Positions 28,311 to 36,424 of a stretch of DNA of 64,000 bases are shown piece by piece; the stretch's first letter is position 1, and every line of letters begins with the position of its first letter. A model generated the notes under the pieces. The model did not search any database. It was not told the origin of the DNA and saw only the letters and a list, made by a program, of their open reading frames with translations. This DNA comes from Streptosporangium album (GTDB lineage: Bacteria; Actinomycetota; Actinomycetes; Streptosporangiales; Streptosporangiaceae): the NCBI RefSeq assembly GCF_014203795.1, contig NZ_JACHJU010000001.1:4216001-4280000 (forward strand), given 5' to 3'. Position numbers and translations under genes: made by a program.

Positions 28311-29222
28311 GTGCTCTCGACGCGTCAGGGCGATGACCCGTTGAAGATCTCGTGTGTCATCCTCACCATGGGTAACCGGATCCCCGAGCTGGACCGGGCC
28401 GTGGAGTCCGCGCTGAACCAGGTCGACGGCGACGTCGAGGTGGTCGTCGTCGGCAACGGCGCGGACGTCCCCGAGCTGTCGGTCGGCGTGCCCTCCGGAT
28501 CGTCCGCCTCGATCAAGACCGTGCGGCTCAGCCACAACACGGGCATCCCGGCGGGCCGCAACCGCGGCGTCGAGGAGTGCTCGGGTGACGTGGTGCTCTT
28601 CCTGGACGACGACGGCTGGTACGGCGCGACGGACGTCGTCTCCCACCTGCGTGAGCGGTTCTCCACCGAGCACGATCTCGCCGTCGTCTCCTTCCGGGTG
28701 ATGGACCCCGAAGGCGGCACCGGCCAGCGCCGTCACGTCCCCCGCCTGCGGGCGGGCGACCCCGAGCGGTCCTCTCCGGTCACCACCTTCCTGGGCGGGG
28801 CCTGCGCCATCCGGCGCTCCGCCTTCCTCCAGGTCGGTGGCCTCCCCGAGCGGTTCTTCTACGCTCATGAGGAGACCGACCTGGCCTGGCGGCTGCTCGG
28901 TGAGGGATACCGCATCGAGTACGACGCCCAGACGGTCATGTACCACCCGCAGGTCCCGCCGACCCGCCACGCCGACTTCTACCGGCTCAACGCCCGCAAC
29001 CGCGTCTGGCTGGCCCGCCGTAACCTCCCCTGGCCCCTGGCCGCCTTCTACCTCCTCAACTGGGTCGGCCTCACCCTGATCCGTGAACGCTCCGGCTCCG
29101 CCCTGCGTGCCTGGTTCACCGGTTTCACCGAGGGGCTGCGCGAGCCCGCGGGCGAACGCCGCCCCATGGGCTGGAAGACCGCCTGGCGCATGCTCCGCCT
29201 GGGCCGCCCGCCGATCGTCTGA
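28311..29222 (+). CDS. GT2 glycosyltransferase
   Basis: 303 residues. GT-A fold from about residue 12 (ISCVILTMGN), DxD-type metal site in FLDDDGW, a GGACAIRR stretch and the acceptor-side HEETDLAWR. These are typical of rhamnosyl- or galactosyl-type family 2 enzymes that add to wall polymers. A single hydrophobic stretch near 245-262 may contact the membrane. The start is GTG 28311, or TTG 28341 just before the conserved fold; neither has a strong binding site. A 166-bp gap of lower GC separates it from the phosphotransferase operon, so it may have its own promoter. Confidence 0.88.
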   Translation: MLSTRQGDDPLKISCVILTMGNRIPELDRAVESALNQVDGDVEVVVVGNGADVPELSVGVPSGSSASIKTVRLSHNTGIPAGRNRGVEECSGDVVLFLDDDGWYGATDVVSHLRERFSTEHDLAVVSFRVMDPEGGTGQRRHVPRLRAGDPERSSPVTTFLGGACAIRRSAFLQVGGLPERFFYAHEETDLAWRLLGEGYRIEYDAQTVMYHPQVPPTRHADFYRLNARNRVWLARRNLPWPLAAFYLLNWVGLTLIRERSGSALRAWFTGFTEGLREPAGERRPMGWKTAWRMLRLGRPPIV

Positions 29223-29230
29223 TCCCTCAC

Positions 29231-29764
29231 GTGGACGGCTTCGAGGTGGCCTCGGGCGGTGAGCTGGCGCACGTGCGGGGCCCGGGGCTGTCCGAGGTCA
29301 ACCTGGGTGGCGGCATGGCCGTCTCCTACGCCGAGCCGGACTCCCTGTTCGACTGGACGGCCTACGGCGAGGGGCTGGCGGAGCTGCGCCGGGAGGGCGA
29401 GGCGCTGCGGATCGAGCCGGGCCGTTCCCTGACCGTCTACTGCGGGCGCCACGCCACCCGTGTGATCGACGTCAAGCGCGTCCACGGCCGGCTGTTCGCG
29501 ATCGTCGCCGGGGGCACCCACCACATCCGCACCCCGGCGACGAAAGGCCACGACCAGCCGGTCGTCCCCGGTGAGGCCGGAGAGCCGATCACCATCGTCG
29601 GCCGGCTCTGCACCCCGAAGGACCAGCTGTCCGCCGATGTGCCGATCACCCTGAAGCCCGGTGACGTCGTGGAGCCGGCGATGGCCGGGGCGTACGCCTG
29701 GAACATCTCGCATCACGACTTCCTGATGCACCGGCACCCGGTGTTCTCCTACGTGGGGAAGTGA
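29231..29764 (+). pseudogene. Remnant of a fold-III PLP-dependent decarboxylase
   Basis: 177 codons. The C-terminal part (from NLGGGMAVSYAEPD through IEPGRSLT to DFLMHRHPVF) matches the C-terminal half of diaminopimelate/ornithine-type decarboxylases. The first residues, DGFEVASGGEL, match a segment normally found just after the PLP-binding lysine. About 130 residues of the barrel that should lie between them, and the N-terminus with the lysine, are missing. Normal family length is about 400 residues. It looks like a gene with an internal in-frame deletion and a lost 5' end. The reading frame is still open and overlaps the next kinase by GTGA, so a short protein might still be made, but not an active decarboxylase. 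Confidence 0.75.
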
Positions 29765-29769
29765 TCCAT

Positions 29770-30645
29770 ATGGACGTCTACACCCTCGGCGAGGCCTTCG
29801 CCGTCGTCACCAGTGGGCGGATCCGTCACGAGCACGAGGCCAGGCTGGACGTGACCGGCGCCGAGTTCACCGTGGCGGTCGGGCTGGCCAGGCTCGGTCA
29901 TGAGGTCGCCTGGCTGGGCAAGGTGGGCGGCGACGAGCTCGGCGTGCGGGTCCTGGCGGCGCTGCGCGGTGAGGGGGTGGACGTCTCGGACGCGCGGGTG
30001 GACGAGGCGTCCCCGACCGGACTGCTGCTCAAGGAGTCCAGACCGGGGCAGGCGGCCAGGGTCACCTACTACCGCACCGGGACCCGGCTCACGCAGGGGA
30101 ACGTTCCCATGGACCGGATCGCGGCCTCTGCGGTCCTGCACGTCAGCGGGATCTCCGCGGCGCTGAACGCCCGCGACGCCATGCGCGCCGCGGTACGGGC
30201 CGCGCGGGCCTCGGGGGTCACCATCTCGGTCGCGGTCAACTACCGCGACCAGCTCTGGCCGGACCTGCGGGAGGCCGAGGAGGTTCTCAGCGAGCTGGCC
30301 TGCTCGGCCGACGTGCTGTTCGTCCGGCAGAGCGAGCTGGATCTGGTCAAGCCCGCGCTCACCGGAGGTCGCGAGGTCATCGTGATCCGAGGCCCCCGGG
30401 GGGCGAGCGTCCGGGTGGACGGCGTCCGCCACGACGCCCCGGGGCTGTCCGGCCCCGTGGTCGACCCCACCGGCTCGGGAGACGCCTTCGTCGCCGGATA
30501 TCTCAGTGCGCTGCTGGAGCGGCTGCACCCGGCCGACCGGTTGCGCAGGGGTGCCCTGGTGGCGGCTTTCGCGGTGTCCAGCACCAGCGAATGGCAGGGA
30601 CTTCCCACCAGGGCCGAGCTGCCGTTGATGGAGTCCGAGGGCTGA
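29770..30645 (+). CDS. PfkB-family carbohydrate kinase
   Basis: 291 residues from ATG 29770, which has GGGGAAG eight bases upstream; GTG 29761 overlapping the preceding stop is the alternative. PfkB fold with an N-terminal LGEAF and GLARLGHEVAWLGKVGGDELG, and the C-terminal anion hole and catalytic Asp in DPTGSGDAFVAGY. The closest types by eye are 2-keto-3-deoxygluconate or ribokinase-like sugar kinases; the substrate is not determined. It follows the decarboxylase remnant on the same strand and may once have shared an operon and pathway with it. Confidence 0.88.
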   Translation: MDVYTLGEAFAVVTSGRIRHEHEARLDVTGAEFTVAVGLARLGHEVAWLGKVGGDELGVRVLAALRGEGVDVSDARVDEASPTGLLLKESRPGQAARVTYYRTGTRLTQGNVPMDRIAASAVLHVSGISAALNARDAMRAAVRAARASGVTISVAVNYRDQLWPDLREAEEVLSELACSADVLFVRQSELDLVKPALTGGREVIVIRGPRGASVRVDGVRHDAPGLSGPVVDPTGSGDAFVAGYLSALLERLHPADRLRRGALVAAFAVSSTSEWQGLPTRAELPLMESEG

Positions 30646-30673
30646 GAATCCCGTGGCCCCGCGCCGGAGGCCG

Positions 30674-30690
30674 GCCGGGCGATTCCCGGC
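30674..30690. terminator. Stem-loop between convergent genes
   Basis: GCCGGG (30674-30679), loop CGATT, CCCGGC (30685-30690). It lies in the 76-bp gap between the convergent kinase and decarboxylase-family genes. No T-tract. Confidence 0.45.
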
Positions 30691-30721
30691 GGGGAGCGGA
30701 GGCAACGGTCCGGAGATCCCG

Positions 30722-31453
30722 CTAGATGTCTTTCGCCTCGTCGAAGGTCATGGCGAGGTGGGAGGCCGTGGTGGTCATCAGGGCGCGTCTGGGCAGGCCG
30801 AGCTCGCTCAGCTCCTTGGCGACGGGGTGGTTGCCCAGCCGGATCAACGCACCGCCGGGGCGGGCCCGGACTCCGCGGGGAGACACCGACCAGGGGATGC
30901 GGCGGGTGACGCCGTCCCGGTGGCTGTAGGCGTCGGGGGCCCTCACCGTGCCGCCCGAGAGCACGGGGACACCGGGTCTGACCAGCAGGTCCAGCACCAG
31001 GCGGCCGTCCTTGCGCAGGATGCACCGCTTGTAGGGGGAGGCCAGGCGCAGGTCGATGTCGGCCAGCTCCTTGGGGAAACCCCAGATCGCCCTGCCCGCC
31101 TCCAGGGTGAAGCCCTGGTCCACGGGCAGCCAGTGCACGAACGCCCCGGCCCCGCGCAGCCCGGGCAGACCCCCGCGCAGGCCCCGGCGGAGCGGCGGCT
31201 CCCCATCGGGGTGCCGGACCAGGAAGGCCATGCCGAACTCCCGGTAGGCGCCCAGGTCGCCGTCGGCGTAGGAGACGAACACCAGTGTGCAGAGCGCCTT
31301 GCCGGGCAGCACCTCGGCGACGTCCATCCCCGAGTAGGCGATCACCGCCCGGGCCGCGTCGGCCCGGACCAGGTAGGAGGCTCCGCAGGCGGTGGCGTCC
31401 CGGATCCGCACCGGCATGGCGACCTCGCGTCCCTGGATCAGATGGCGTGCCAT
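30722..31453 (-). CDS. Acetoacetate decarboxylase family protein
   Basis: 243 residues. The fold is recognised by WGFPKELADI, where the Lys corresponds to the Schiff-base lysine of acetoacetate decarboxylase, together with YREFGMAFLVRH and GAFVHWLPVDQ. Classical enzymes split acetoacetate to acetone and CO2; many actinobacterial members act as aldolases, dehydratases or have unknown roles, so the reaction is not claimed. ATG start. Convergent with the kinase and divergent from the ECF sigma gene, so it appears to be a single transcription unit. Confidence 0.8.
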   Translation of the reverse strand: MARHLIQGREVAMPVRIRDATACGASYLVRADAARAVIAYSGMDVAEVLPGKALCTLVFVSYADGDLGAYREFGMAFLVRHPDGEPPLRRGLRGGLPGLRGAGAFVHWLPVDQGFTLEAGRAIWGFPKELADIDLRLASPYKRCILRKDGRLVLDLLVRPGVPVLSGGTVRAPDAYSHRDGVTRRIPWSVSPRGVRARPGGALIRLGNHPVAKELSELGLPRRALMTTTASHLAMTFDEAKDI

Positions 31454-31532
31454 GTCTCCAGTACACCAACCTCCCGTCCCGACGTCACTGGTGTGTGACC
31501 AATCCCCTGAAAACTCCGTCTTTCAGACTGTG

Positions 31533-32026
31533 ATGAATCAACCCCCGACGCGGAGGCGGCCATCGGCACCCGCATTGAGCAGCTCTACCGGGAGCACTGG
31601 CCGCTGGTCTGCGGTTACCTCCTGCGCCGCACGCGTGACCCCCATCTCGCCGAGGACCTGGCCCAGGAGACCTTCGTCAAGGCGACCAGGGCGCTGCTCG
31701 GCTGGCGCGGGGAGTCCCCTGTCGCGTGGCTGCTCAGCATCGCCCGCAACGTGCTCGTCGACCACCTGCGGCGCAGCCGTACCGAACTGCCTCTGCCCAG
31801 CGCGGACGACCTCGGTGCGCGTGCACCGGCCATCGACGCCGTCGCGGTCCGCGACGTGCTGGACCGGCTGCCTGAGCAGCAGCGCCGGCTGCTCACCCTC
31901 GTCTACTTCGACGGGTTCTCCCTGGTGGAGGTGGCCGCGATGACCGGCCGATCCGTCACGTCGATCAAGACAGCCGTGTGGCGGGCCCGCGCCGCCTTCG
32001 CCGACATGTACGGAGCCGCCCGATGA
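31533..32026 (+). CDS. ECF sigma-70 factor, 5' frame interrupted at a C5 tract
   Basis: A SigE/RpoE-like ECF sigma factor with region 2 (IEQLYREHWPLV, LAEDLAQETFVKA) and region 4 (LDRLPEQQRRLLTLVYF, VEVAAMTGRS) intact. The open frame for region 2 runs back to a stop at 31508 without any ATG, GTG or TTG before the conserved sequence. An ATG at 31533 lies in another frame. One extra C in the CCCCC run at 31542-31546 would join it smoothly to the sigma frame. Either one base is missing in the read or the genome, or translation starts at a non-standard ATC at 31562, five bases after GGAGG. The stop overlaps the anti-sigma ATG. Confidence 0.75.
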
Positions 32027-32961
32027 CCGAGCCCGAGTCCGAGTTCCAGATCCCCGACTTCGACCCGCGCAGGACACGGAGGGCCGTGCGCAGGGGTGTC
32101 GTCCGTACGGCCCTGGTATCGCTGAGCGCGCTGCTCGCGCTGGTGCTGGTGGCCACCCTCGGTTCGGCGTGGGTCCAGAAGCGCGGCGACCGCGAGCGGC
32201 GGATGCTCGACGTGCTGGGTACGGCCATGCAGGTCGCCAATCCCGGCTACCGGGTCAGCGTCGGCGAGTGCTGCGAGGTCTCGCCGCTCTCGCTCTCCTT
32301 CGAGGTGGGCATCAGCCCGATCCGCGTGGTCGGCGGCTTCTCCGCCGGACCTGCCTTCGCCGACCGGCGTGAACGGGTGACGCAGGACTTCTTCGGGCGG
32401 GTGCACACGCCGCCGCTCGGTTACGGGACCGAGACCCCGCTGACCTACGCGCTCTACAACGTCCGGACCGGCAACCAGCCCAAGGCCGGCATGCGCCAGG
32501 TCCTGAAACGCCTGCCCGAGGATATGAACGCCCTGGCCGTCGTCGAGTTCACCGAGCCGATGACCAGCGCCCAGCTCGTCGCCTTCGCCCGGCAGTACGG
32601 GGGATGCCCCGAGAACGTGGTCTACGAGGATCGGCCGCGGTCCACTCCGATCACCTGGGAGCAGACGATGCGACCCAGGTCCATGGATCTTCCCAAGGGC
32701 GGGATGTGCAGCGACTCGCCGCCGGAGACGCTGGAGGGGTTCCGGGGCTGGGTGGGCATGCTGCGCGAGCATGACGAGCCCAACCTCAGGCGGTTCGGGC
32801 TCGACCTGGCCCGCCTGCGGAAGTCGGCGGCCGAGGGCCGGGCTTACGCCTACGTGGATCCGGTGTCCAGGGTCTCGGAGCTCCGCAAGCTGATCGAGGA
32901 TCCCCGGGTCGCGACGGTGCGGGTGGCTGACATCACCTTCGACCTGGAGCGGCCCCGGTAG
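32023..32961 (+). CDS. Membrane-anchored anti-sigma factor
   Basis: 312 residues from ATG 32023, which overlaps the sigma factor stop. A short acidic then basic cytosolic N-terminus (about 1-28) is followed by one transmembrane segment (ALVSLSALLALVLVATLGSA) and a large extracytoplasmic domain. It resembles Bacillus anti-sigma proteins with Sigma_reg N and C domains. There is no zinc-binding HxxxCxxC motif. By position and architecture it should hold the ECF sigma at the membrane until a surface signal arrives. The extracytoplasmic part has four Cys, including an adjacent pair (GECCEV), perhaps disulfide-bonded. Convergent with the GT4 gene, 13 bp apart. Confidence 0.8.
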   Translation: MTEPESEFQIPDFDPRRTRRAVRRGVVRTALVSLSALLALVLVATLGSAWVQKRGDRERRMLDVLGTAMQVANPGYRVSVGECCEVSPLSLSFEVGISPIRVVGGFSAGPAFADRRERVTQDFFGRVHTPPLGYGTETPLTYALYNVRTGNQPKAGMRQVLKRLPEDMNALAVVEFTEPMTSAQLVAFARQYGGCPENVVYEDRPRSTPITWEQTMRPRSMDLPKGGMCSDSPPETLEGFRGWVGMLREHDEPNLRRFGLDLARLRKSAAEGRAYAYVDPVSRVSELRKLIEDPRVATVRVADITFDLERPR

Positions 32962-32974
32962 TCGCGTAGGAATT

Positions 32975-34084
32975 TCAGATCGTCAGGGCTTGGCGGTGGG
33001 CGCTTGCAGGGGTGGCGCTCACCGTCGCCCATTCCTCTAGCAATCTCACGAAATCGCCCGCGTGATCGGGCCAGTTGTGGTGGCGCAGTGCCTCCTGGTG
33101 CCCACGCGCGCCCATCGCCGCGGCCCCTTCCGGATCCTCCCGCAGCGCAAGTACAGCGTGCAGCACCGCGTCCACGTCCCCGAAGGGGGTGACGACGCCG
33201 CAGCCGGTCCGGTCGACCAGCGAGGCGGCGGCCGGGAGCGGGGTGGTGACCACCGGGATCCCCCGGGACATGTAGTCGACGACCTTGGCCGGCGTCGACC
33301 GCCGGTGGGCGGGCACGTCGTGCGGGAGCGACAGCCCGGCGACCGCCCCCTCGGCCATCCGCAGCGCGTGCTGGTTGGGCACGTAGCCGTACCAGTCGAG
33401 CAGGCCCTCCCGCTGCGCGTCCCGCAGCAGCGGCCTGATCTCGGCGTCGGCGGCGCCCACCAGGTCCAGCCTGACGCCGTGGGGGAGCAGCCGCCGGGCC
33501 AGCTCGACCAGGTGCGTCGCGCCCCCGGACCGGGAGAGGTGGCCGACGTGGACCACCCGGTCGCGGCCCGGGGTCGTGGGCGGGCGCGGGGGCACGTAGG
33601 CGGCGTTGGGCACCACCGGGTGGGGCCGGGAGAACCGCTCCTGGTAAGACTTCTCCGCCAGGATGAGGTGCGCGCGGGCCTCGACCCGGCGTATCAGCGA
33701 TGACGAGGTCCGGCGCAGCTGCTCCGGAAGGTACGATCTCGCCTCCAGCGTGGCGACCGGATCCTCGCGGACGTCCCAGACGGTGACGGGACGGTGCCGG
33801 GGCAGCCGGAACAGCAGCTCGACGTCGTGGACGACCAGCAGATCGGCGTCCGCGGCTCCGCGCCGCAGGGCTCCGCGGGCGGCCTTCAGGGAACGCCTGC
33901 GGTGCCCGCCCAGCGCGCGCGGGATGTCGATCGCCCGGATCCGCGGATCGGGCGTGACGTTGCAGTCGGTGAAGGGCGCGACATAGGTGATCTCGTGCCC
34001 GGCGTCGAGGAGCGCCCGGATCTGCCGATGCATGATCCGGGCGTCCTCGGGGTGGTGGACGATCGTACCGACACATACCCGCAT
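32975..34084 (-). CDS. GT4-family glycosyltransferase
   Basis: 369 residues with a GT-B fold. The N-terminal domain starts MRVCVGTIVHHPEDARI; the C-terminal nucleotide-binding domain begins around VVHVGHLSRSGG and ends in the STPAKVVDYMSRGIPVVTTPLPA donor-site region. It has no membrane segment and should act on the cytosolic membrane face. Donor and acceptor are unknown. Transcribed from 34084 towards the convergent anti-sigma gene. The upstream acyltransferase gene is on the same strand with a 49-bp gap, so they may be co-transcribed. Confidence 0.85.
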   Translation of the reverse strand: MRVCVGTIVHHPEDARIMHRQIRALLDAGHEITYVAPFTDCNVTPDPRIRAIDIPRALGGHRRRSLKAARGALRRGAADADLLVVHDVELLFRLPRHRPVTVWDVREDPVATLEARSYLPEQLRRTSSSLIRRVEARAHLILAEKSYQERFSRPHPVVPNAAYVPPRPPTTPGRDRVVHVGHLSRSGGATHLVELARRLLPHGVRLDLVGAADAEIRPLLRDAQREGLLDWYGYVPNQHALRMAEGAVAGLSLPHDVPAHRRSTPAKVVDYMSRGIPVVTTPLPAAASLVDRTGCGVVTPFGDVDAVLHAVLALREDPEGAAAMGARGHQEALRHHNWPDHAGDFVRLLEEWATVSATPASAHRQALTI

Positions 34085-34133
34085 ATGCCGATGCTGAGCG
34101 CCGGTTCCGTCATCACCGGATGTGTTGAGTTAA

Positions 34134-36107
34134 CTACCGCGGAACGGCCGCTGAACTCTCCTTGCTCGGGGAGGCCGCCGCCCCGGAGGGCGTACTCGCC
34201 GCACTCCCGGGGGAGGCCGCCGACGGGCGGCGGTAGAGCCAGACCAGGCGGGGTTCGAGTAGCCACTTGAAGAGTGTGCGGGTCTGCGGCAGGCACAGGA
34301 CGATGGCCAGCACCAGCGCGCTCGACGTGATCGCCAGGACGCCCAGCGGGCCGTGCAGCCAGGAGAAGCTCAGCCACTTCTGGTCCTTGGCGATGAGCAC
34401 CACGACGCCGTGGAGCAGGTAGGCGTAGAGGGTGCGGGTGCCGAGGTCGGAGAACCAGGTCTCGCGCCTGGGCACCAGCGCCAGGAGCGCGACCGTCAGG
34501 GCCAGCCCCGCGATCAGCATGGCGCCGCGTATCCCGAGCCCCGTCCACCAGGTGACGTCCATGGACTTGAAGCTGTAGCGGAAGTAGACCGGCTTGAGGC
34601 TGACGTGCGGGGCGATGAAGATCGCCGCCCCGATGGCGCCGGCGACCGTGATCCCGGCCAGGATCTTGACCCAGAGCGGTTTGAGCAGGTCGAAGTGCTC
34701 CGGCTTGAGCACCAGGCCGAGCACGTAGAAGGGGAGCAGGCCGAAGAATCGGTCGATGCTGAAGTCGCCGGAGATCTCCGAGAATCCCGCGACCATGTAG
34801 ATGACCACGGCGACCAGCAGCGGCTGCCGCATCCGCGTCCAGATGGGTGTGGAGATCCGCCAGAGCACCAGGGCGAGCAGGTACCAGTTCAGCCAGGCCG
34901 GGTCGATGATCGTCAGGGACCATTTCTGGCCCAGCGCGTAGCGGAGCAGCGCGTAGCCGATCTCCACGACCGCGTAGGGGACCAGCATGGTGTCGACCAG
35001 CTTGTTGATCTTGGCGTTGGAGTGCCAGAAGTTGCGGCCGAGATAGCCGCTGATCAGTACGAACGCCGGCATGTGGAACGTGTAGATGAACAGGTAGGCG
35101 GCCTTGGCCGAGTGCGCGGACAGGGTGGGCACCAGCGAGTGCCCGGTCGCGACGAGGACGATCAGGATGAACTTGACGTTGTCGAGGTAGGGGTCGCGCT
35201 TCTTCTTGCCGGGGGGAGGAGCGGGTTCCTCCCGCGAGCGCGGCTCCTGCTCATCCGCGGCCGGGCTCCACGGGGCCGGATCGGGGTCTCGGTGGGAGTT
35301 CTCCCAGTAGGAGAACGGCCGCTCGGCAGGGGCCGGAGCCTTCTGCGGCTCGGCCCGACGGTGGGAAGGCGCGGCCGGAGCCGCAGGAGCCTGGGCGCCG
35401 GCCTGGCCCGATGACCAGGCGGGGTCCAGCGGGTCCAGAAGGTTCCCCGCGGGCGCGATGGCGCGCGGCGTCATGTCCAGGGGGTCTCTGCGCGTGTCCG
35501 GATACGGCGCCCGTGCTTCCCGCGCGGAGGGATAGGAGGTCTCCCGCTGGGAACCCCATGTCTGCGGGGCGGCCGGCGGTGGGACGCCCAGGTGCGACGA
35601 GCCCCACGCCTCCGGTGGGGAGGCGTCCCGGTGCGATCCCCATGTCTCCGCCGGGGAGGGCGGGCCACCGAGGCGAGGGGCCTGCGTGCCCGGTGCCTCC
35701 GGGGGCGGGGTGCGGTGCCGCGTCCGCCCCTGCGGCTCGGAGGGGGACCGGGTGCCCCGGCGCGGCTCCTGCTGCCCGGGAGCCGCCTGGGTGTCCCAGT
35801 TGGCCCACGCGTCGTGCTCGGTGGAGGACGACGGCTCCTGGTAGGCGGGGTAACCCCAGGCGGTGACCTCACCGGGATCCTCGTCCGGGCCGTGCCCGTC
35901 CGGGCGGCCACCCCGCCTTGCGGAGGGAACGCGGTCCGGCGGCTCCGGCCAGGGGGCCGAGGAGGTGGGAGACGGCTGTGCGCGCTCGGGCATCGGCCAC
36001 GGGGCGGGTGTCCGGCCCTGTCCGTCGGTGGACCTGCCGGTGTCGGCGTCGGGGACGCCGTCGTCCCCTGGGGTCGGTACCTGGAAGGGGAATCGGGTGT
36101 CGCTCAC
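34134..36107 (-). CDS. Acyltransferase-3-like membrane protein with long disordered N-terminus
   Basis: 657 residues. The first 330 or so are low-complexity Pro/Ser/Arg/Gly/Glu-rich sequence with many WGS/WG repeats, predicted disordered. From KKRDPYLDNVKFILIVLVATGHSL on it is a ten-helix acyltransferase-3 type domain: the family N-terminal Asp and His are visible, then TFHMPAFVLISGYL. Such proteins O-acetylate sugars of exported polysaccharides using cytosolic acetyl-CoA. GTG start. It lies between an LCP protein and a GT4 enzyme and probably decorates the same polymer; this is inference. Confidence 0.82.
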   Translation of the reverse strand: MSDTRFPFQVPTPGDDGVPDADTGRSTDGQGRTPAPWPMPERAQPSPTSSAPWPEPPDRVPSARRGGRPDGHGPDEDPGEVTAWGYPAYQEPSSSTEHDAWANWDTQAAPGQQEPRRGTRSPSEPQGRTRHRTPPPEAPGTQAPRLGGPPSPAETWGSHRDASPPEAWGSSHLGVPPPAAPQTWGSQRETSYPSAREARAPYPDTRRDPLDMTPRAIAPAGNLLDPLDPAWSSGQAGAQAPAAPAAPSHRRAEPQKAPAPAERPFSYWENSHRDPDPAPWSPAADEQEPRSREEPAPPPGKKKRDPYLDNVKFILIVLVATGHSLVPTLSAHSAKAAYLFIYTFHMPAFVLISGYLGRNFWHSNAKINKLVDTMLVPYAVVEIGYALLRYALGQKWSLTIIDPAWLNWYLLALVLWRISTPIWTRMRQPLLVAVVIYMVAGFSEISGDFSIDRFFGLLPFYVLGLVLKPEHFDLLKPLWVKILAGITVAGAIGAAIFIAPHVSLKPVYFRYSFKSMDVTWWTGLGIRGAMLIAGLALTVALLALVPRRETWFSDLGTRTLYAYLLHGVVVLIAKDQKWLSFSWLHGPLGVLAITSSALVLAIVLCLPQTRTLFKWLLEPRLVWLYRRPSAASPGSAASTPSGAAASPSKESSAAVPR

Positions 36108-36380
36108 GGGGAAAACGCTCAGCTATCTGTCGGAGACTGGGGAGTAGTCGGACACGCTAGTGGAGACGTCCAGGGACCGCCGGAGGAGTGCGGCCAAGTG
36201 GGGGGTTCGCCTCGCCGACCCGACCACCCTAGACCGATGACGCGCCCTCTGTCGCACGCGCACTGGGGGTTTGCGAGGGTTCGCGGCGAATCGTGATCAT
36301 CGGAAACCTGTGGCCCCAGCGGGGCCGTCGCGCTCCTGGACGGAGCACGCGGCGTTCCCGGGACCGCGGCGCTCACCGAC

Positions 36381-36414
36381 GGGGGAGGCGGCGGCTCCGG
36401 CCGTCGCCTCCCCC
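36381..36414 (-). terminator. Hairpin downstream of the second LCP gene
   Basis: GGGGGAGGCG and CGCCTCCCCC pair perfectly around a 14-base interior that can extend the stem. It lies just after the LCP stop (minus strand) and ends its transcript. The rest of the 317-bp gap (36108-36424) shows no gene I can support; it must hold the promoter of the acyltransferase gene. Confidence 0.65.
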
Positions 36415-36424
36415 CTGCCGGGTC

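Noticed and set aside
31392-31943. 183-codon frame overlapping the ECF sigma gene
   Set aside because: Ser/Thr/Arg-rich translation without domains. It only supplies the ATG region; the conserved sigma regions are in another frame.
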